This document shows, piece after piece, positions 8,223-16,495 of a DNA stretch of 64,000 nucleotides (position 1 is the stretch's first letter; every line of letters starts with the position of its first letter). The stretch lies in contig NZ_CP014327.1 of the NCBI RefSeq assembly GCF_000812665.2, positions 3,005,501-3,069,500 of the forward strand. The letters run 5' to 3'. This DNA is from Falsihalocynthiibacter arcticus. Lineage in GTDB: Bacteria > Pseudomonadota > Alphaproteobacteria > Rhodobacterales > Rhodobacteraceae. The notes beneath the pieces were generated by a model. That model saw nothing but the letters and a program-made list of their open reading frames with translations. It searched no databases and was not told where the DNA came from. Both the position numbers and the translations under genes were made by a program.

Positions 8223-9407
8223 CTACTTGAAGGCGACCAAATCTACCTTGAGGTCGACGTCAAAGCCGAGGCTGCTTTCGTCAGGCATGGCCGCGCCGAT
8301 GCTATAATCCAGACGCGCCAGCGAGGCCGCACCCGCCATTGTCGCAACATCATCCTCGATGCTGAGAGTGAACGGCAGGGTTAATGGCAAGGTTGTGCCT
8401 TTGAGTGTGAGGGTCCCGCGCGCCTCGTACGTGTCGCCCGTTGCGAAAATATCAGCGGCGAACACGGCGGTCGGGTGGGTGGATACGTCAAAGAAGTCGG
8501 GCCCCATGGCTTGATCTGTGACAGAGCCAAGGGTGAAGGAGGCGATGGCGACGGTTACTTCGACGTGGCCCTTAGTGTCGCCCTCCAAAGTGGGATCAAA
8601 GGCAATATCGGCAGTCCAATCGGCGAAGCTGCCAGTGACGGCGCTACCGAGTTGTTGCACGGTGACGGCCATGGTGCCGCTTTCCACGGTCCAGTCGCTT
8701 TGCACGTCTGCGAGGTTGGTTTGCGCGGCGGCAGGGGTTTGCAGACCCAAAAATGTGCCCGCCCCCATGGCGACACCATAGAGAGCGACAGCAATCACCA
8801 GCGGGGTTTTGCTGTGGCGTTGCTGTGGCAGGGTCGGGGTGCTCATTTTTCCGGGAAGCATGCGTTTGAGCGTGGAGTCGCGATCAATAAAGGCGTGTTT
8901 CAGGGCCCCTGCAATATGCAGAATAAGGGAGGCTAGGAGCAGTTTAGTGAACACTCCGTGCCAGCCAGACGTAATATGCGAGAACAATTCAGATTTTGGG
9001 AGTTCGGGGAGGATCGCGCTAAAGGGCCACAGGATCGGCGCGCTAAAGGCCGCGGTTGAATGGTGAAGCCAGCCCGACAGGGGCACAAGAACGAGGGAGA
9101 AATAAAGCAGCCAATGCACGGCCTCAGCGGCGGTGGCCTCGGCGGGTTTGTCGGCGTTCAGTAGGCCGGGTTTGGGTTGGGTCGTTGCCCAAAGAATGCG
9201 CAGGACGGCCACAAAAAACAGAGTGACGCCGACGGTTTTATGCACACTAAAGAGCCACGCTTTTTGCGCGACCTCGTCGCTCGTTGCCATCGGGAAGTCG
9301 TTTGCGATCATGCCAAGGGGGAATGCGGTGAAAATAAGAAGGGCGGTGAGCCAGTGAAAGGTTTTGGTAACGCTGCCATAAAGGGCGGGCGAATTGGTGA
9401 GGGCCAT
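8223..9407 (-). CDS. Cytochrome b561 fused to a YceI domain
   Basis: Two-domain protein of 394 residues. Residues 1-190 form a four-helix cytochrome b561 unit, with haem-ligand histidines in TKTFHWLTALL, FSVHKTVGV, AVHWLLYF and the fourth helix. After a short linker and a fifth hydrophobic segment (about 205-225), residues 230-394 form a YceI domain (VQSDWTVESGTMAVTVQQLGS). The architecture suggests electron transfer in the membrane coupled to a periplasmic lipid or quinone carrier. It faces the free-standing yceI gene across a shared terminator. Length fits a natural fusion rather than a frameshift join. Confidence 0.88.
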   Translation of the reverse strand: MALTNSPALYGSVTKTFHWLTALLIFTAFPLGMIANDFPMATSDEVAQKAWLFSVHKTVGVTLFFVAVLRILWATTQPKPGLLNADKPAEATAAEAVHWLLYFSLVLVPLSGWLHHSTAAFSAPILWPFSAILPELPKSELFSHITSGWHGVFTKLLLASLILHIAGALKHAFIDRDSTLKRMLPGKMSTPTLPQQRHSKTPLVIAVALYGVAMGAGTFLGLQTPAAAQTNLADVQSDWTVESGTMAVTVQQLGSAVTGSFADWTADIAFDPTLEGDTKGHVEVTVAIASFTLGSVTDQAMGPDFFDVSTHPTAVFAADIFATGDTYEARGTLTLKGTTLPLTLPFTLSIEDDVATMAGAASLARLDYSIGAAMPDESSLGFDVDLKVDLVAFK

Positions 9408-9575
9408 GTTTTGCTCCGAAATTGGTTGCGCAAACTATAGGTGCGCGGGGGTGGCAAGCAAAGGCGTGAATACGTGCAGGTACACACAAGTATTGCGCGC
9501 GGTTGCAAAGGCGAACATTGCGAAAAGCTGCGCATCGTTGTATTTGAAAAGAAAACTATAAAAGGAAGCGGTATC

Positions 9576-10511
9576 ATGCGCGCATTTGTATTTCCGGGGC
9601 AGGGCGCCCAAACCATTGGCATGGGGAAGGCTCTTGCAGAATCTTATCCTGCGTCCAAGGCAGTTTTTGACGAGGTCAATGAGGCGCTTGGCGAGAATTT
9701 GAGCGGGATGATTTGGGACGGCGATATTGCCGATCTGACCCTGACACAAAACGCCCAACCCGCGTTGATGGCCACTTCGATTGCCGCGTTGCGCGCGCTT
9801 GAGGCCGAAGGTGTTTTGGTGACGGATGCGGCGTTTGTCGCGGGGCACAGCCTTGGCGAATATTCGGCGCTGACGGCGGTTGGCGCTTTGTCACTCGCTG
9901 ACACCGCGCGGCTTTTGCGGATTCGCGGGGCGGCCATGCAAAAGGCGGTTCCGGTAGGTATTGGCGCGATGGCGGCCTTGTTGGGGCTAGATTTTGCCAC
10001 CGCCAAAGAGGTGGCCGAGGAGGCTGCACAGGGGCAGATTTGTCAGGCGGCCAATGATAATGATCCTTCGCAAGTTGTGGTTTCAGGCAACAAAGAGGCC
10101 GTTGAACGCGCGATTGAGATTGCGAAAGCCCGTGGCGCAAAGCGAGCGATTTTGCTCCCTGTAAGTGCGCCGTTTCATTGCGCGTTGATGGAGCCTGCCG
10201 CGCAAATCATGGCGCAGGCTTTGGCAGATGTTACGATTAACGCGCCGTCTGTTGCACTGGTTTCCAATGTGCGCGCCGAAGCGACGACGTCGCCGAGTGA
10301 GATCCGCGACTTGCTGGTGGCACAGGTCACAGGCTCAGTGCGGTGGCGCGAATCTGTGGAGTATATGGCAGGCCAAGGCGTGACCGAGGTCTGGGAAATT
10401 GGCGCAGGAAAAGCCCTCGCGGGGATGATCCGCCGAATTAACAAAGACGTGGTTTGTCGCGCTGTGGGCACGCCTGAGGACGTTCTTGCGGCAGTTGAAA
10501 GCACGAAATAA
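9576..10511 (+). CDS. fabD: Malonyl-CoA:ACP transacylase
   Basis: Moves malonate from CoA to acyl carrier protein for chain elongation. The 311-residue protein opens with MRAFVFPGQGAQTIGMG, carries the catalytic serine in GHSLGEYSAL near residue 92, and has the histidine in SAPFHCALM near residue 200. The ATG at 9576 is preceded by AAGGA; the open frame reaching back to 9441 lacks support. It is the first gene of a fabD-fabG unit followed by acpP. Confidence 0.97.
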   Translation: MRAFVFPGQGAQTIGMGKALAESYPASKAVFDEVNEALGENLSGMIWDGDIADLTLTQNAQPALMATSIAALRALEAEGVLVTDAAFVAGHSLGEYSALTAVGALSLADTARLLRIRGAAMQKAVPVGIGAMAALLGLDFATAKEVAEEAAQGQICQAANDNDPSQVVVSGNKEAVERAIEIAKARGAKRAILLPVSAPFHCALMEPAAQIMAQALADVTINAPSVALVSNVRAEATTSPSEIRDLLVAQVTGSVRWRESVEYMAGQGVTEVWEIGAGKALAGMIRRINKDVVCRAVGTPEDVLAAVESTK

Positions 10512-10520
10512 GGAATGCAA

Positions 10521-11258
10521 ATGTTTGATCTTACAGGAAAATGCGCGCTGATTACGGGTGCGTCTGGTGGTATTGGCGGCGAAATTGCGCGGGCCTTGTA
10601 TGGTGCGGGCGCCACTGTGGCCCTTTCGGGTACACGGGTTGAGCCGCTTGAGGCGCTGGCGGCAGAACTGGGCGAGCGGACGCATGTTTTGCCCTGTAAC
10701 TTGAGTGACGCAGCGGCCGTGGATGCGCTGCCGAAAGAGGCGATTGCCGCTATGGGCACCGTTGATATTTTGGTGAACAATGCAGGGATCACCCGCGATC
10801 AGTTGTTTATGCGGATGTCGGATGAGGAATGGTCCTCGGTGATTGACGTGAATCTGACCTCCACAATGCGCCTGTGTCGTGGCGTGATGCGCCCGATGAT
10901 GAAGGCGCGTTGGGGGCGGATTATTAATATATCAAGCATCGTTGGCGCGACGGGCAATCCGGGCCAAGCGAACTATGCAGCATCCAAGGCAGGGATGGTC
11001 GGGATGACCAAATCGATTGCCTATGAAGTTGCGTCGCGCGGAATCACCGCCAATGCTGTGGCTCCCGGATTTATTGCGACGCCGATGACGGACAAGCTCA
11101 CGGATGATCAAAAAGACAAGATCAACGTGCAGATTCCCGCCGGTCGGATGGGAACACCCGCCGAAATCGCCGCAGCCGTTGTATATCTGGCCAGCCCAGA
11201 GGCCGCATATGTGACGGGAACCACGTTACATGTGAATGGCGGCATGGCGATGCTCTAG
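10521..11258 (+). CDS. fabG: 3-oxoacyl-ACP reductase
   Basis: NADPH-dependent reductase of the elongation cycle. This short-chain dehydrogenase has about 245 residues, with TGASGGIGGEIA (cofactor-binding glycines), NNAGITRD, the catalytic serine in ISSIVG, and YAASKAGMVG (Tyr-Lys pair). I prefer the ATG at 10521, six bases after AAGGA, to the ATG at 10515. It starts nine bases after fabD and should share its transcript. Confidence 0.97.
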   Translation: MFDLTGKCALITGASGGIGGEIARALYGAGATVALSGTRVEPLEALAAELGERTHVLPCNLSDAAAVDALPKEAIAAMGTVDILVNNAGITRDQLFMRMSDEEWSSVIDVNLTSTMRLCRGVMRPMMKARWGRIINISSIVGATGNPGQANYAASKAGMVGMTKSIAYEVASRGITANAVAPGFIATPMTDKLTDDQKDKINVQIPAGRMGTPAEIAAAVVYLASPEAAYVTGTTLHVNGGMAML

Positions 11259-11379
11259 GGCTTAAAAGTGTGGGCATGCCTAAATTTAGGGGATGCCCCG
11301 CAACTATTTTTAGAATAGGGTCCGAGTGAGAAAATAATTTGCGCTCTTGATCCTTAAGAATGTATATCTATCTTCTGGA

Positions 11380-11450
11380 AAGCGTTTGCCTTGGCGGATT
11401 GATATGCTAAAGGAAGCGCAGAAGAACCGACAGCGGAATAAGCGTTTGCC
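11380..11450 (+). repeat. Pair of 11-bp direct repeats 60 bp apart upstream of acpP
   Basis: AAGCGTTTGCC occurs at 11380-11390 and again, unchanged, at 11440-11450. The period is exactly 60 bases. The intergenic region has no gene, so the repeats may be protein-binding sites or part of an RNA leader. Confidence 0.5.
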
Positions 11451-11456
11451 GGATTT

Positions 11457-11517
11457 CCTGCGTTAGCAGGGCTTAAGTCGCCCACTCTGGGCAGGAAAGA
11501 AACGGGTGGTTGCACCC
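11457..11517 (+). promoter_or_regulatory. Structured leader of acpP: three consecutive short hairpins
   Basis: Three perfect 5-bp hairpins follow one another: 11457-11470 (loop GTTA), 11480-11492 (loop CTC) and 11504-11517 (loop GTTG). The last ends 22 bases before the acpP start codon. No open frame is seen. The arrangement suggests an mRNA-stabilising or regulatory leader for this highly expressed gene. Confidence 0.45.
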
Positions 11518-11539
11518 TACACTAGAATGAGGAAATAAT

Positions 11540-11773
11540 ATGAGCGACATCGCAAATCGCGTTAAAAAGATCGTCGTAGAGCACCTTGGTGTAGAAGAAG
11601 AGAAAGTCGTTGAAAACGCTTCCTTCATCGACGATTTGGGCGCAGACAGCCTTGATACAGTTGAATTGGTTATGGCGTTTGAAGAAGAGTTCGGCATCGA
11701 GATCCCTGACGACGCTGCAGAAACTATTCAAACTTTCGGCGACGCGACGAAGTTCATTACAGAAGCTTCCTAA
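11540..11773 (+). CDS. acpP: Acyl carrier protein
   Basis: Small acidic protein of 77 residues that carries growing acyl chains on phosphopantetheine. The attachment serine is in [18 protein letters not shown] near residue 37. GAGGAAATAAT precedes the ATG. It has its own long leader and its own terminator, so it is probably transcribed separately from fabD-fabG. Its usual partner fabF lies 1.7 kb away because an eamA/marR pair is set in between. Confidence 0.98.
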   Translation: MSDIANRVKKIVVEHLGVEEEKVVENASFIDDLGADSLDTVELVMAFEEEFGIEIPDDAAETIQTFGDATKFITEAS

Positions 11774-11797
11774 GCCTCTTACAGAATTTTTAGCTAT

Positions 11798-11830
11798 AAC
11801 GGCGCTCCCTTAATTGGGGGCGCCGTTTTT
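11798..11830 (+). terminator. Terminator of acpP
   Basis: GC-rich stem (11798-11809 with 11816-11827) followed by a T run. The stem may also stop the convergent eamA transcript. Confidence 0.9.
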
Positions 11831-11845
11831 CGTTATTGTGTTTGC

Positions 11846-12709
11846 TCAACGGTCGGTTGGGGGCTTTTTCCCCTTGGTTTGGGCCAGCCAGACGGCCCAG
11901 AGGGTTATAATCGCCCCGCCGATTTGGAGGGGCGAGAGCGTCTCACCTGCAAAGGTCCAGCCAACAAGTACCGCAGTGATTGGACTAAGGAGACCGAGGG
12001 CCGAGATGATTTCCGTGTCCTGTGTTGCAAGCCCGCGAAACCAAAGGAAGACCGCGCCAGCCGTGCCGAATCCGGCTAGATAGGCGAGGGCGAGCCAGTT
12101 TTGCGCGGTAAAGCTGGGCATTGGCGGCTCGAAAATGGCAGCGAGCCCCGCGATCATGAGGCCTCCGGCAATAAGTTGCCAACTGACGAACCCCACAAGC
12201 GAGACTGGCGGCGTCCAGCGGCGGGTGAGGACATTGCCCAAAGCCATGGAGGCGGCGGCCACAATCCCCGCAAGAATGCCGAGGGGATCAAGCGTTGCTG
12301 CGGGGGTGAGAACCAAGACCGCGATGCCGAACGCGCCAAGGCTGGCGGCAAAAAGCGAGCGTGGGCGAATGCGGCGGTGCAGGACGATTCTGACGAGGAA
12401 GACGACCATCAAGGGCTGAAGCGCACCCAATGTTGCGGCGACACCGCCGGGGAGGGCATAGGCGGCATAGAATAAAAACGTCCAGAAAATGGCGAAGTTT
12501 AGCGCACCTAGAATGGTCGCGCGCAGCCACCAGATGCCGTGGGGGATTTCGCGCGAAAAGAGCCATAGCACAAGGCCCGCAGGCAGGGCCCGCCACGCCG
12601 CCATACCCATCGGATGGTCGGGCGGTAGAAAGTCTTTGAGCACAATATAGGTCGTGCCCCAAAGGATGGGCGCAAGGGCGGCGAGATAGAGGGTCGATTT
12701 GGAAGACAT
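11846..12709 (-). CDS. EamA family (DMT superfamily) transporter
   Basis: The 287-residue protein has ten predicted membrane helices in two EamA repeats. The first repeat opens LAALAPILWGTTYIVLKDFL and the second contains LTRRWTPPVSLVGFVSWQLI. Members export amino acids, metabolites or drugs, and the substrate cannot be read here. It is divergent from a MarR regulator across a 106-base gap with two near-palindromic operators, so the likely logic is repression relieved by a ligand that the pump removes. Confidence 0.9.
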   Translation of the reverse strand: MSSKSTLYLAALAPILWGTTYIVLKDFLPPDHPMGMAAWRALPAGLVLWLFSREIPHGIWWLRATILGALNFAIFWTFLFYAAYALPGGVAATLGALQPLMVVFLVRIVLHRRIRPRSLFAASLGAFGIAVLVLTPAATLDPLGILAGIVAAASMALGNVLTRRWTPPVSLVGFVSWQLIAGGLMIAGLAAIFEPPMPSFTAQNWLALAYLAGFGTAGAVFLWFRGLATQDTEIISALGLLSPITAVLVGWTFAGETLSPLQIGGAIITLWAVWLAQTKGKKPPTDR

Positions 12710-12726
12710 GGGGTTTGTCCTTTCGT

Positions 12727-12792
12727 CTTGACGTCAAGATAAATAGTTGACCACGTATTGCAAGGTGTATTTCCTTTATTCTTGACGTGAAG
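12727..12792. promoter_or_regulatory. Twin MarR operators between eamA and marR
   Basis: CTTGACGTCAAG at 12727-12738 is a perfect palindrome, and CTTGACGTGAAG at 12781-12792 matches it in 11 of 12 positions. Both are preceded by T and followed by ATAAA. They flank the divergent promoters, as expected for autoregulation by the adjacent MarR protein. Confidence 0.7.
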
Positions 12793-12815
12793 ATAAAAAC
12801 CAGCATCCTGTGTGC

Positions 12816-13307
12816 ATGGATCATGTTGACAAAATTGTTGCGCAGTGGACGCAGGAGCGGCCCGAACTTGATGTCGGGCCGATGGAGGTTATTGGCCGCA
12901 TTGTGCGTTTGGCCAATGTGTTGAACCAAGAGATGGAACGTGTTTTTGAGCGCCACGATTTAACGGCTGCGAGCTTTGATGTACTCGCCACGTTGCGCCG
13001 CTCAGGTGCGCCGTTCTCACTCTCGCCGGGGGCGTTGATTGGCAGCTCGATGGTGACCTCTGGCACGATGACCAATCGGATTGATCGGTTGGTGACGGCG
13101 GGGCTGGTGGAGCGACGGGGCAATCCAAAGGATAAGCGTGGGTTTTTGATTTGCCTGACGGCGGCGGGGCATGCGCTGATTGATCGCGTGGTGGAGGACC
13201 ACGTGGCGCGTCAGGCCGAGTTGGTCGGGGCACTGAGCGAAGAGGAACGCGAGGTTTTGGTCAAAATTACGCGAAGCCTGACGGACGCGATTGCCGCTTT
13301 GCCTTAA
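12816..13307 (+). CDS. MarR family transcriptional regulator
   Basis: The protein has 163 residues. The winged-helix DNA-binding region includes FDVLATLRRSGAPFSLSPGAL, then MVTSGTMTNRIDRLVTAGLVERRGN and the wing KDKRGFLICLT, all typical of MarR. Helices at both ends would form the dimer. It probably binds the two palindromes in the gap to eamA. The start is ATG 12816; a GTG six bases upstream is possible. A degenerate third copy of the operator lies just after its stop, before fabF. Confidence 0.92.
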   Translation: MDHVDKIVAQWTQERPELDVGPMEVIGRIVRLANVLNQEMERVFERHDLTAASFDVLATLRRSGAPFSLSPGALIGSSMVTSGTMTNRIDRLVTAGLVERRGNPKDKRGFLICLTAAGHALIDRVVEDHVARQAELVGALSEEEREVLVKITRSLTDAIAALP

Positions 13308-13311
13308 TAAA

Positions 13312-13327
13312 TATTGACGCGAAAATA
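13312..13327. promoter_or_regulatory. Degenerate third copy of the MarR-type operator, upstream of fabF
   Basis: The 16 bases match the core operator plus flanks in about 12 positions, with the TTGACG half intact and the other half decayed. It could link fabF to the neighbouring regulator or be chance. Confidence 0.25.
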
Positions 13328-13455
13328 GGGGGTAAGCCGGTTTGGAGGACGAAAGCGGGGGGATTTTATCCGCTAGGGTTGTTTCTTTACCTTGCTCCTT
13401 AGGGGGAGAGCACGATATCAAGCAAGGAACAAAAGTTTAAGGCGGGAGAAACGCT

Positions 13456-14717
13456 ATGCGTCGAGTAGTTGTCACAGGTTTGGGAATGGTCACACCATTG
13501 GCCGATGGTGTTGAAGAAACATGGAGCCGTCTGATCGCCGGAGAATCTGGGGCAGGGACGATCACGCGGTTTAATCCCGAACGTGTTGCCACCAAATATG
13601 CCTGCGAAATCCCTTTGGGGGACGGTAGCAATGGCACGTTTAACGCCGATAAATACATGGAGCCTAAAGACCGCCGTAAAGTCGATGATTTCATCCTTTA
13701 TGCGATGGCGGCTGCAACCCAAGCCGTTGAAGATTCAGGCTGGGTTCCGGAAGACGAAGAAAGCAAATGCCGCACAGGTGTGATGATTGGCTCGGGCATT
13801 GGCGGGTTGTCGTCGATTGCAGAAACCGCGCTTGTTTTGGCGGAAAAAGGCCCGCGCCGTGTTTCGCCTTTCTTTATTCCGGGTGCATTGATCAACCTTG
13901 CGTCGGGCCAAGTGAGTATAAGATACGGCTTTAAAGGCCCCAACCACGCGGTTGTGACGGCGTGCTCGACGGGCGCGCATGCCATTGGCGACGCGGCGCG
14001 TTTGATCATGTTGGACGATGCGGATGTGATGGTCGCGGGGGGGCAGAAAGCCCGATTTCCGAGATTGGCATCGCGGGCTTTAATGCCTGTAAGGCGTTGT
14101 CGACCTCGCGTGGGGACGATCCCAAAACGGCGAGCCGTCCTTATGACAGAGATCGCGATGGTTTCGTGATGGGTGAGGGCGCAGGCGTTGTTGTTCTGGA
14201 AGAATATGAACACGCAAAAGCCCGTGGCGCGAAGATTTACGGCGAAGTTTTGGGTTATGGCCTGTCGGGGGATGCGTATCACATTACGGCACCAGCGAGT
14301 GACGGCGATGGTGGCTATCGCTCCATGGCGGCGGCGATTAAACGGGCGGGGATTACGCCTGCGGATATTGATTATATCAACGCACATGGCACCTCTACGA
14401 TGGCCGACACGATTGAACTCGGCGCGGTGGAACGCTTGATGGGGGATGCTGCAGATACGGCGACGATGTCCTCGACAAAATCGGCAACGGGGCACCTTTT
14501 GGGGGCAGCGGGGGCGATTGAGGCGATCTTCTGTATTCTGGCGATCCGTGACCAAGTTGCACCGCCAACGCTCAACCTTGAGAACCCTGATGTGACGCCA
14601 CGCCTTGATCTAGCGCCGCTCAAAGCGGTGAAACGTAAAATTGACGTCGCGCTGTCCAACTCCTTTGGGTTTGGTGGCACAAATGCGAGCGTTATCTTTG
14701 GTAAGGTAAAAGACTAA
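13456..14717 (+). CDS. fabF: 3-oxoacyl-ACP synthase II, interrupted by one frameshift
   Basis: Condensing enzyme of fatty acid elongation. The first frame (13456-14169) covers the start [15 protein letters not shown] to the active-site cysteine region [14 protein letters not shown]. The second frame resumes at [17 protein letters not shown] and holds the two catalytic histidines ([11 protein letters not shown] and GHLLGAAG), ending at 14717. The break is at a run of seven G residues (14036-14043 region). Adding one G restores the family sequence exactly. The gene is otherwise full length and undecayed, so a base-calling error or a very recent mutation is likely. GGGAG precedes the ATG, and the stop overlaps the start of mltG by one base. 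Confidence 0.9.
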
Positions 14718-15871
14718 TGTGGAAAAATCTGGCCTCAAGCGCCCTGACTTTTCTGGTGCTTATTTTGTTTTGCCTCGGCGGAGTCGCGATGTGGGCGACC
14801 AAGCAATATGAAGCCGAAGGCCCACTTGAAACCGCGATTTGCCTGCGTGTGGCTGCTGGGTCTAACATTGGACACGTGGTTGAAAGCGTGGAAAAAGAGG
14901 CTGCCGTTACCAGTGGCTTTATTTTCCGCGTAGGCGCGAATTATTCTGGAAAGGCCGAAGCAGTAAAAAAAGGAAGTTTCTTGGTGCCCGCAGGGGCTTC
15001 TATGAAAGGCATTCTTGACATCGTGACGGGCAATGGCCGCTCGACTTGTGGGTCGGAAATTGTCTATCGAATCGGGGTGTTACGCAGCGAAGTTCAACTA
15101 AGAGAGCTTGACCCTGCGACCAACCGATTTGAAGAAAAATTCGCTTTTGATCCGGTCGCGGACGCGGTGCCAGATGGGTTTGAAGAGGCGCGGCAGAATG
15201 CAGATTTGCGGTACCGTGTTGCCCTTGCTGAAGGGGCCACAAGTTGGCAGGTTGTTGAGGCGCTGAAGGCGGCGGATTTCTTGACGGGTGATGTTGATGA
15301 AATTCCAGCAGAAGGATGGCTGGCACCGGGGAGTTACGAAGTGGCGTCCGGCGAGACGCGCGCAGAATTACTGGCGGAGATGAAAGATCGGCAAGCGGCG
15401 GATTTGCAGGAAGCGTGGTCCAACCGCGCCGCAGATCTTCCGATTGAGACAATGGAGGAGGCGCTTGTTCTCGCGTCGATAATTGAGAAAGAAACGGGGA
15501 TTGCGGAGGAACGTGGGCAGGTTGCCAGCGTTTTTGTGAACCGCTTGAACCAAGGGATGCTTTTGCAAACAGACCCTACAGTCGTTTATGGCGTGACGGA
15601 GGGTAAAGGCGCGTTGGGACGCGGGTTACGCCAGAGTGAGTTGCGCGGAGATACGCCGTGGAACACCTATGTTCACGCGGGCCTACCACCGACACCCATT
15701 GCCAATCCAGGGAAGGCGGCGCTCCAAGCGGCGGTCAACCCAGATAGCACGAAGTACGTATTCTTTGTGGCGGACGGGACGGGCGGACATGCCTTTGCCA
15801 CGACACTTAAGGAGCACAATGACAACGTGGCCATTTGGCGCAAAATCGAAGCTGAGACACCCGAAAATTAG
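14717..15871 (+). CDS. mltG: Endolytic murein transglycosylase MltG
   Basis: Inner-membrane lytic enzyme that cuts nascent glycan strands and is thought to set their length. The 384-residue protein has one N-terminal membrane anchor (SALTFLVLILFCLGGVAMW), then the LysM-like and catalytic parts of the YceG family. The catalytic glutamate lies in IEKETGIAEERGQVA near residue 257, followed by LQTDPTVVYG and TPWNTYVHAGLPPTPIANPG. It is coupled to fabF (TAATG) and has its own terminator, so the two form a transcription unit. Confidence 0.95.
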   Translation: MWKNLASSALTFLVLILFCLGGVAMWATKQYEAEGPLETAICLRVAAGSNIGHVVESVEKEAAVTSGFIFRVGANYSGKAEAVKKGSFLVPAGASMKGILDIVTGNGRSTCGSEIVYRIGVLRSEVQLRELDPATNRFEEKFAFDPVADAVPDGFEEARQNADLRYRVALAEGATSWQVVEALKAADFLTGDVDEIPAEGWLAPGSYEVASGETRAELLAEMKDRQAADLQEAWSNRAADLPIETMEEALVLASIIEKETGIAEERGQVASVFVNRLNQGMLLQTDPTVVYGVTEGKGALGRGLRQSELRGDTPWNTYVHAGLPPTPIANPGKAALQAAVNPDSTKYVFFVADGTGGHAFATTLKEHNDNVAIWRKIEAETPEN

Positions 15872-15898
15872 GGGTTTCAGCGGCAGGAAATGAAGGAA

Positions 15899-15926
15899 AA
15901 GGCGTCCGCTTCGGGCGCCTTTTTTG
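15899..15926 (+). terminator. Terminator after mltG
   Basis: Stem 15899-15907 with 15912-15921 (one mismatch) around a GCTT-type loop, followed by six T residues. It separates the fab/mltG unit from the GTA cluster. Confidence 0.85.
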
Positions 15927-15986
15927 TGCGCGTTTGCGACAGGTTTCCCTTTGTTCTTCGGGAGTTACGTGGGGGTGCGTTCGGTG

Positions 15987-16005
15987 GGTGTTGCCACGCA
16001 ACACC
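15987..16005 (+). promoter_or_regulatory. Perfect 8-bp hairpin in the GTA promoter region
   Basis: GGTGTTGC (15987-15994) pairs with GCAACACC (15998-16005) across a three-base loop. It lies about 150 bases before gp1, within the only intergenic region that could drive the GTA cluster. It could also be an operator, since no T run follows. Confidence 0.35.
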
Positions 16006-16153
16006 TCGACATCATTGATTTTTTCACTCTGATGTGTCAATTTACAGGTCGAGCTAGAAGGGATGTGACCCCGTTAAAAGCGCCATTTTAGAGCGCTAGA
16101 TTGAGCCACATTTCTCTCGTGCGGGCAAAGCATGAGAGGCGGACAATAAGAAT

Positions 16154-16495
16154 ATGACACTTATTACACCCATTGAGGATATTGGCAGTGCCGAAAGCTT
16201 GCTTTTGGTGGCCGAAAAACAGGTTCAACGTTTGATCGGTGCCGTCGAAGGCGTCTTGCAAACAAATGAAACAAGCCAAGATTTGGACACGAAGGAGGCC
16301 GTTGCGCTTTCGAAGGATTTGTCCAAAGCCTTGCAAACTCTATTTGAGGAAAGGTCGCGCGTTGAAAAACTTCGCAAACAAAAGTCCGGAATTGTCCATG
16401 ACTTCGCGCTCGACTTTGACCGAGCACGCCTTGACATCGGGAGCCGCTTGGCTCGCTTGCGCAGAGCAAACAATACAGGAGACGTTTCTGAATGA
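16154..16495 (+). CDS. GTA gp1, small terminase-like protein
   Basis: The 113-residue helical protein matches the layout of RcGTA gp1, the first gene of the cluster, assigned as the DNA-recognising small terminase subunit. The C-terminal half (IVHDFALDFDRARLDIGSRL) is strongly charged and helical. The frame is intact, in contrast to its neighbours. It overlaps the start of the large terminase by about 98 bases. With most of the cluster broken it is probably non-functional or on the way to loss, but the frame alone does not show that. Confidence 0.75.
   Translation: MTLITPIEDIGSAESLLLVAEKQVQRLIGAVEGVLQTNETSQDLDTKEAVALSKDLSKALQTLFEERSRVEKLRKQKSGIVHDFALDFDRARLDIGSRLARLRRANNTGDVSE

Noticed and set aside
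8223-9407. Fusion of b561 and YceI as an artefact of a lost stop
   Set aside because: The linker is ordinary, no second ribosome site is evident at the junction, and I recall this architecture elsewhere in proteobacteria.
13698-14555. Open frame of 285 codons antisense to fabF
   Set aside because: Spans the frameshift of fabF but reads only the complement of conserved fabF codons. fabF motifs on the plus strand are unambiguous.
13456-14717. Deliberate phase variation of fabF through its G run
   Set aside because: Possible in principle, but the same one-base loss occurs in short runs of unrelated genes, so an error is more likely until reads show mixed lengths.
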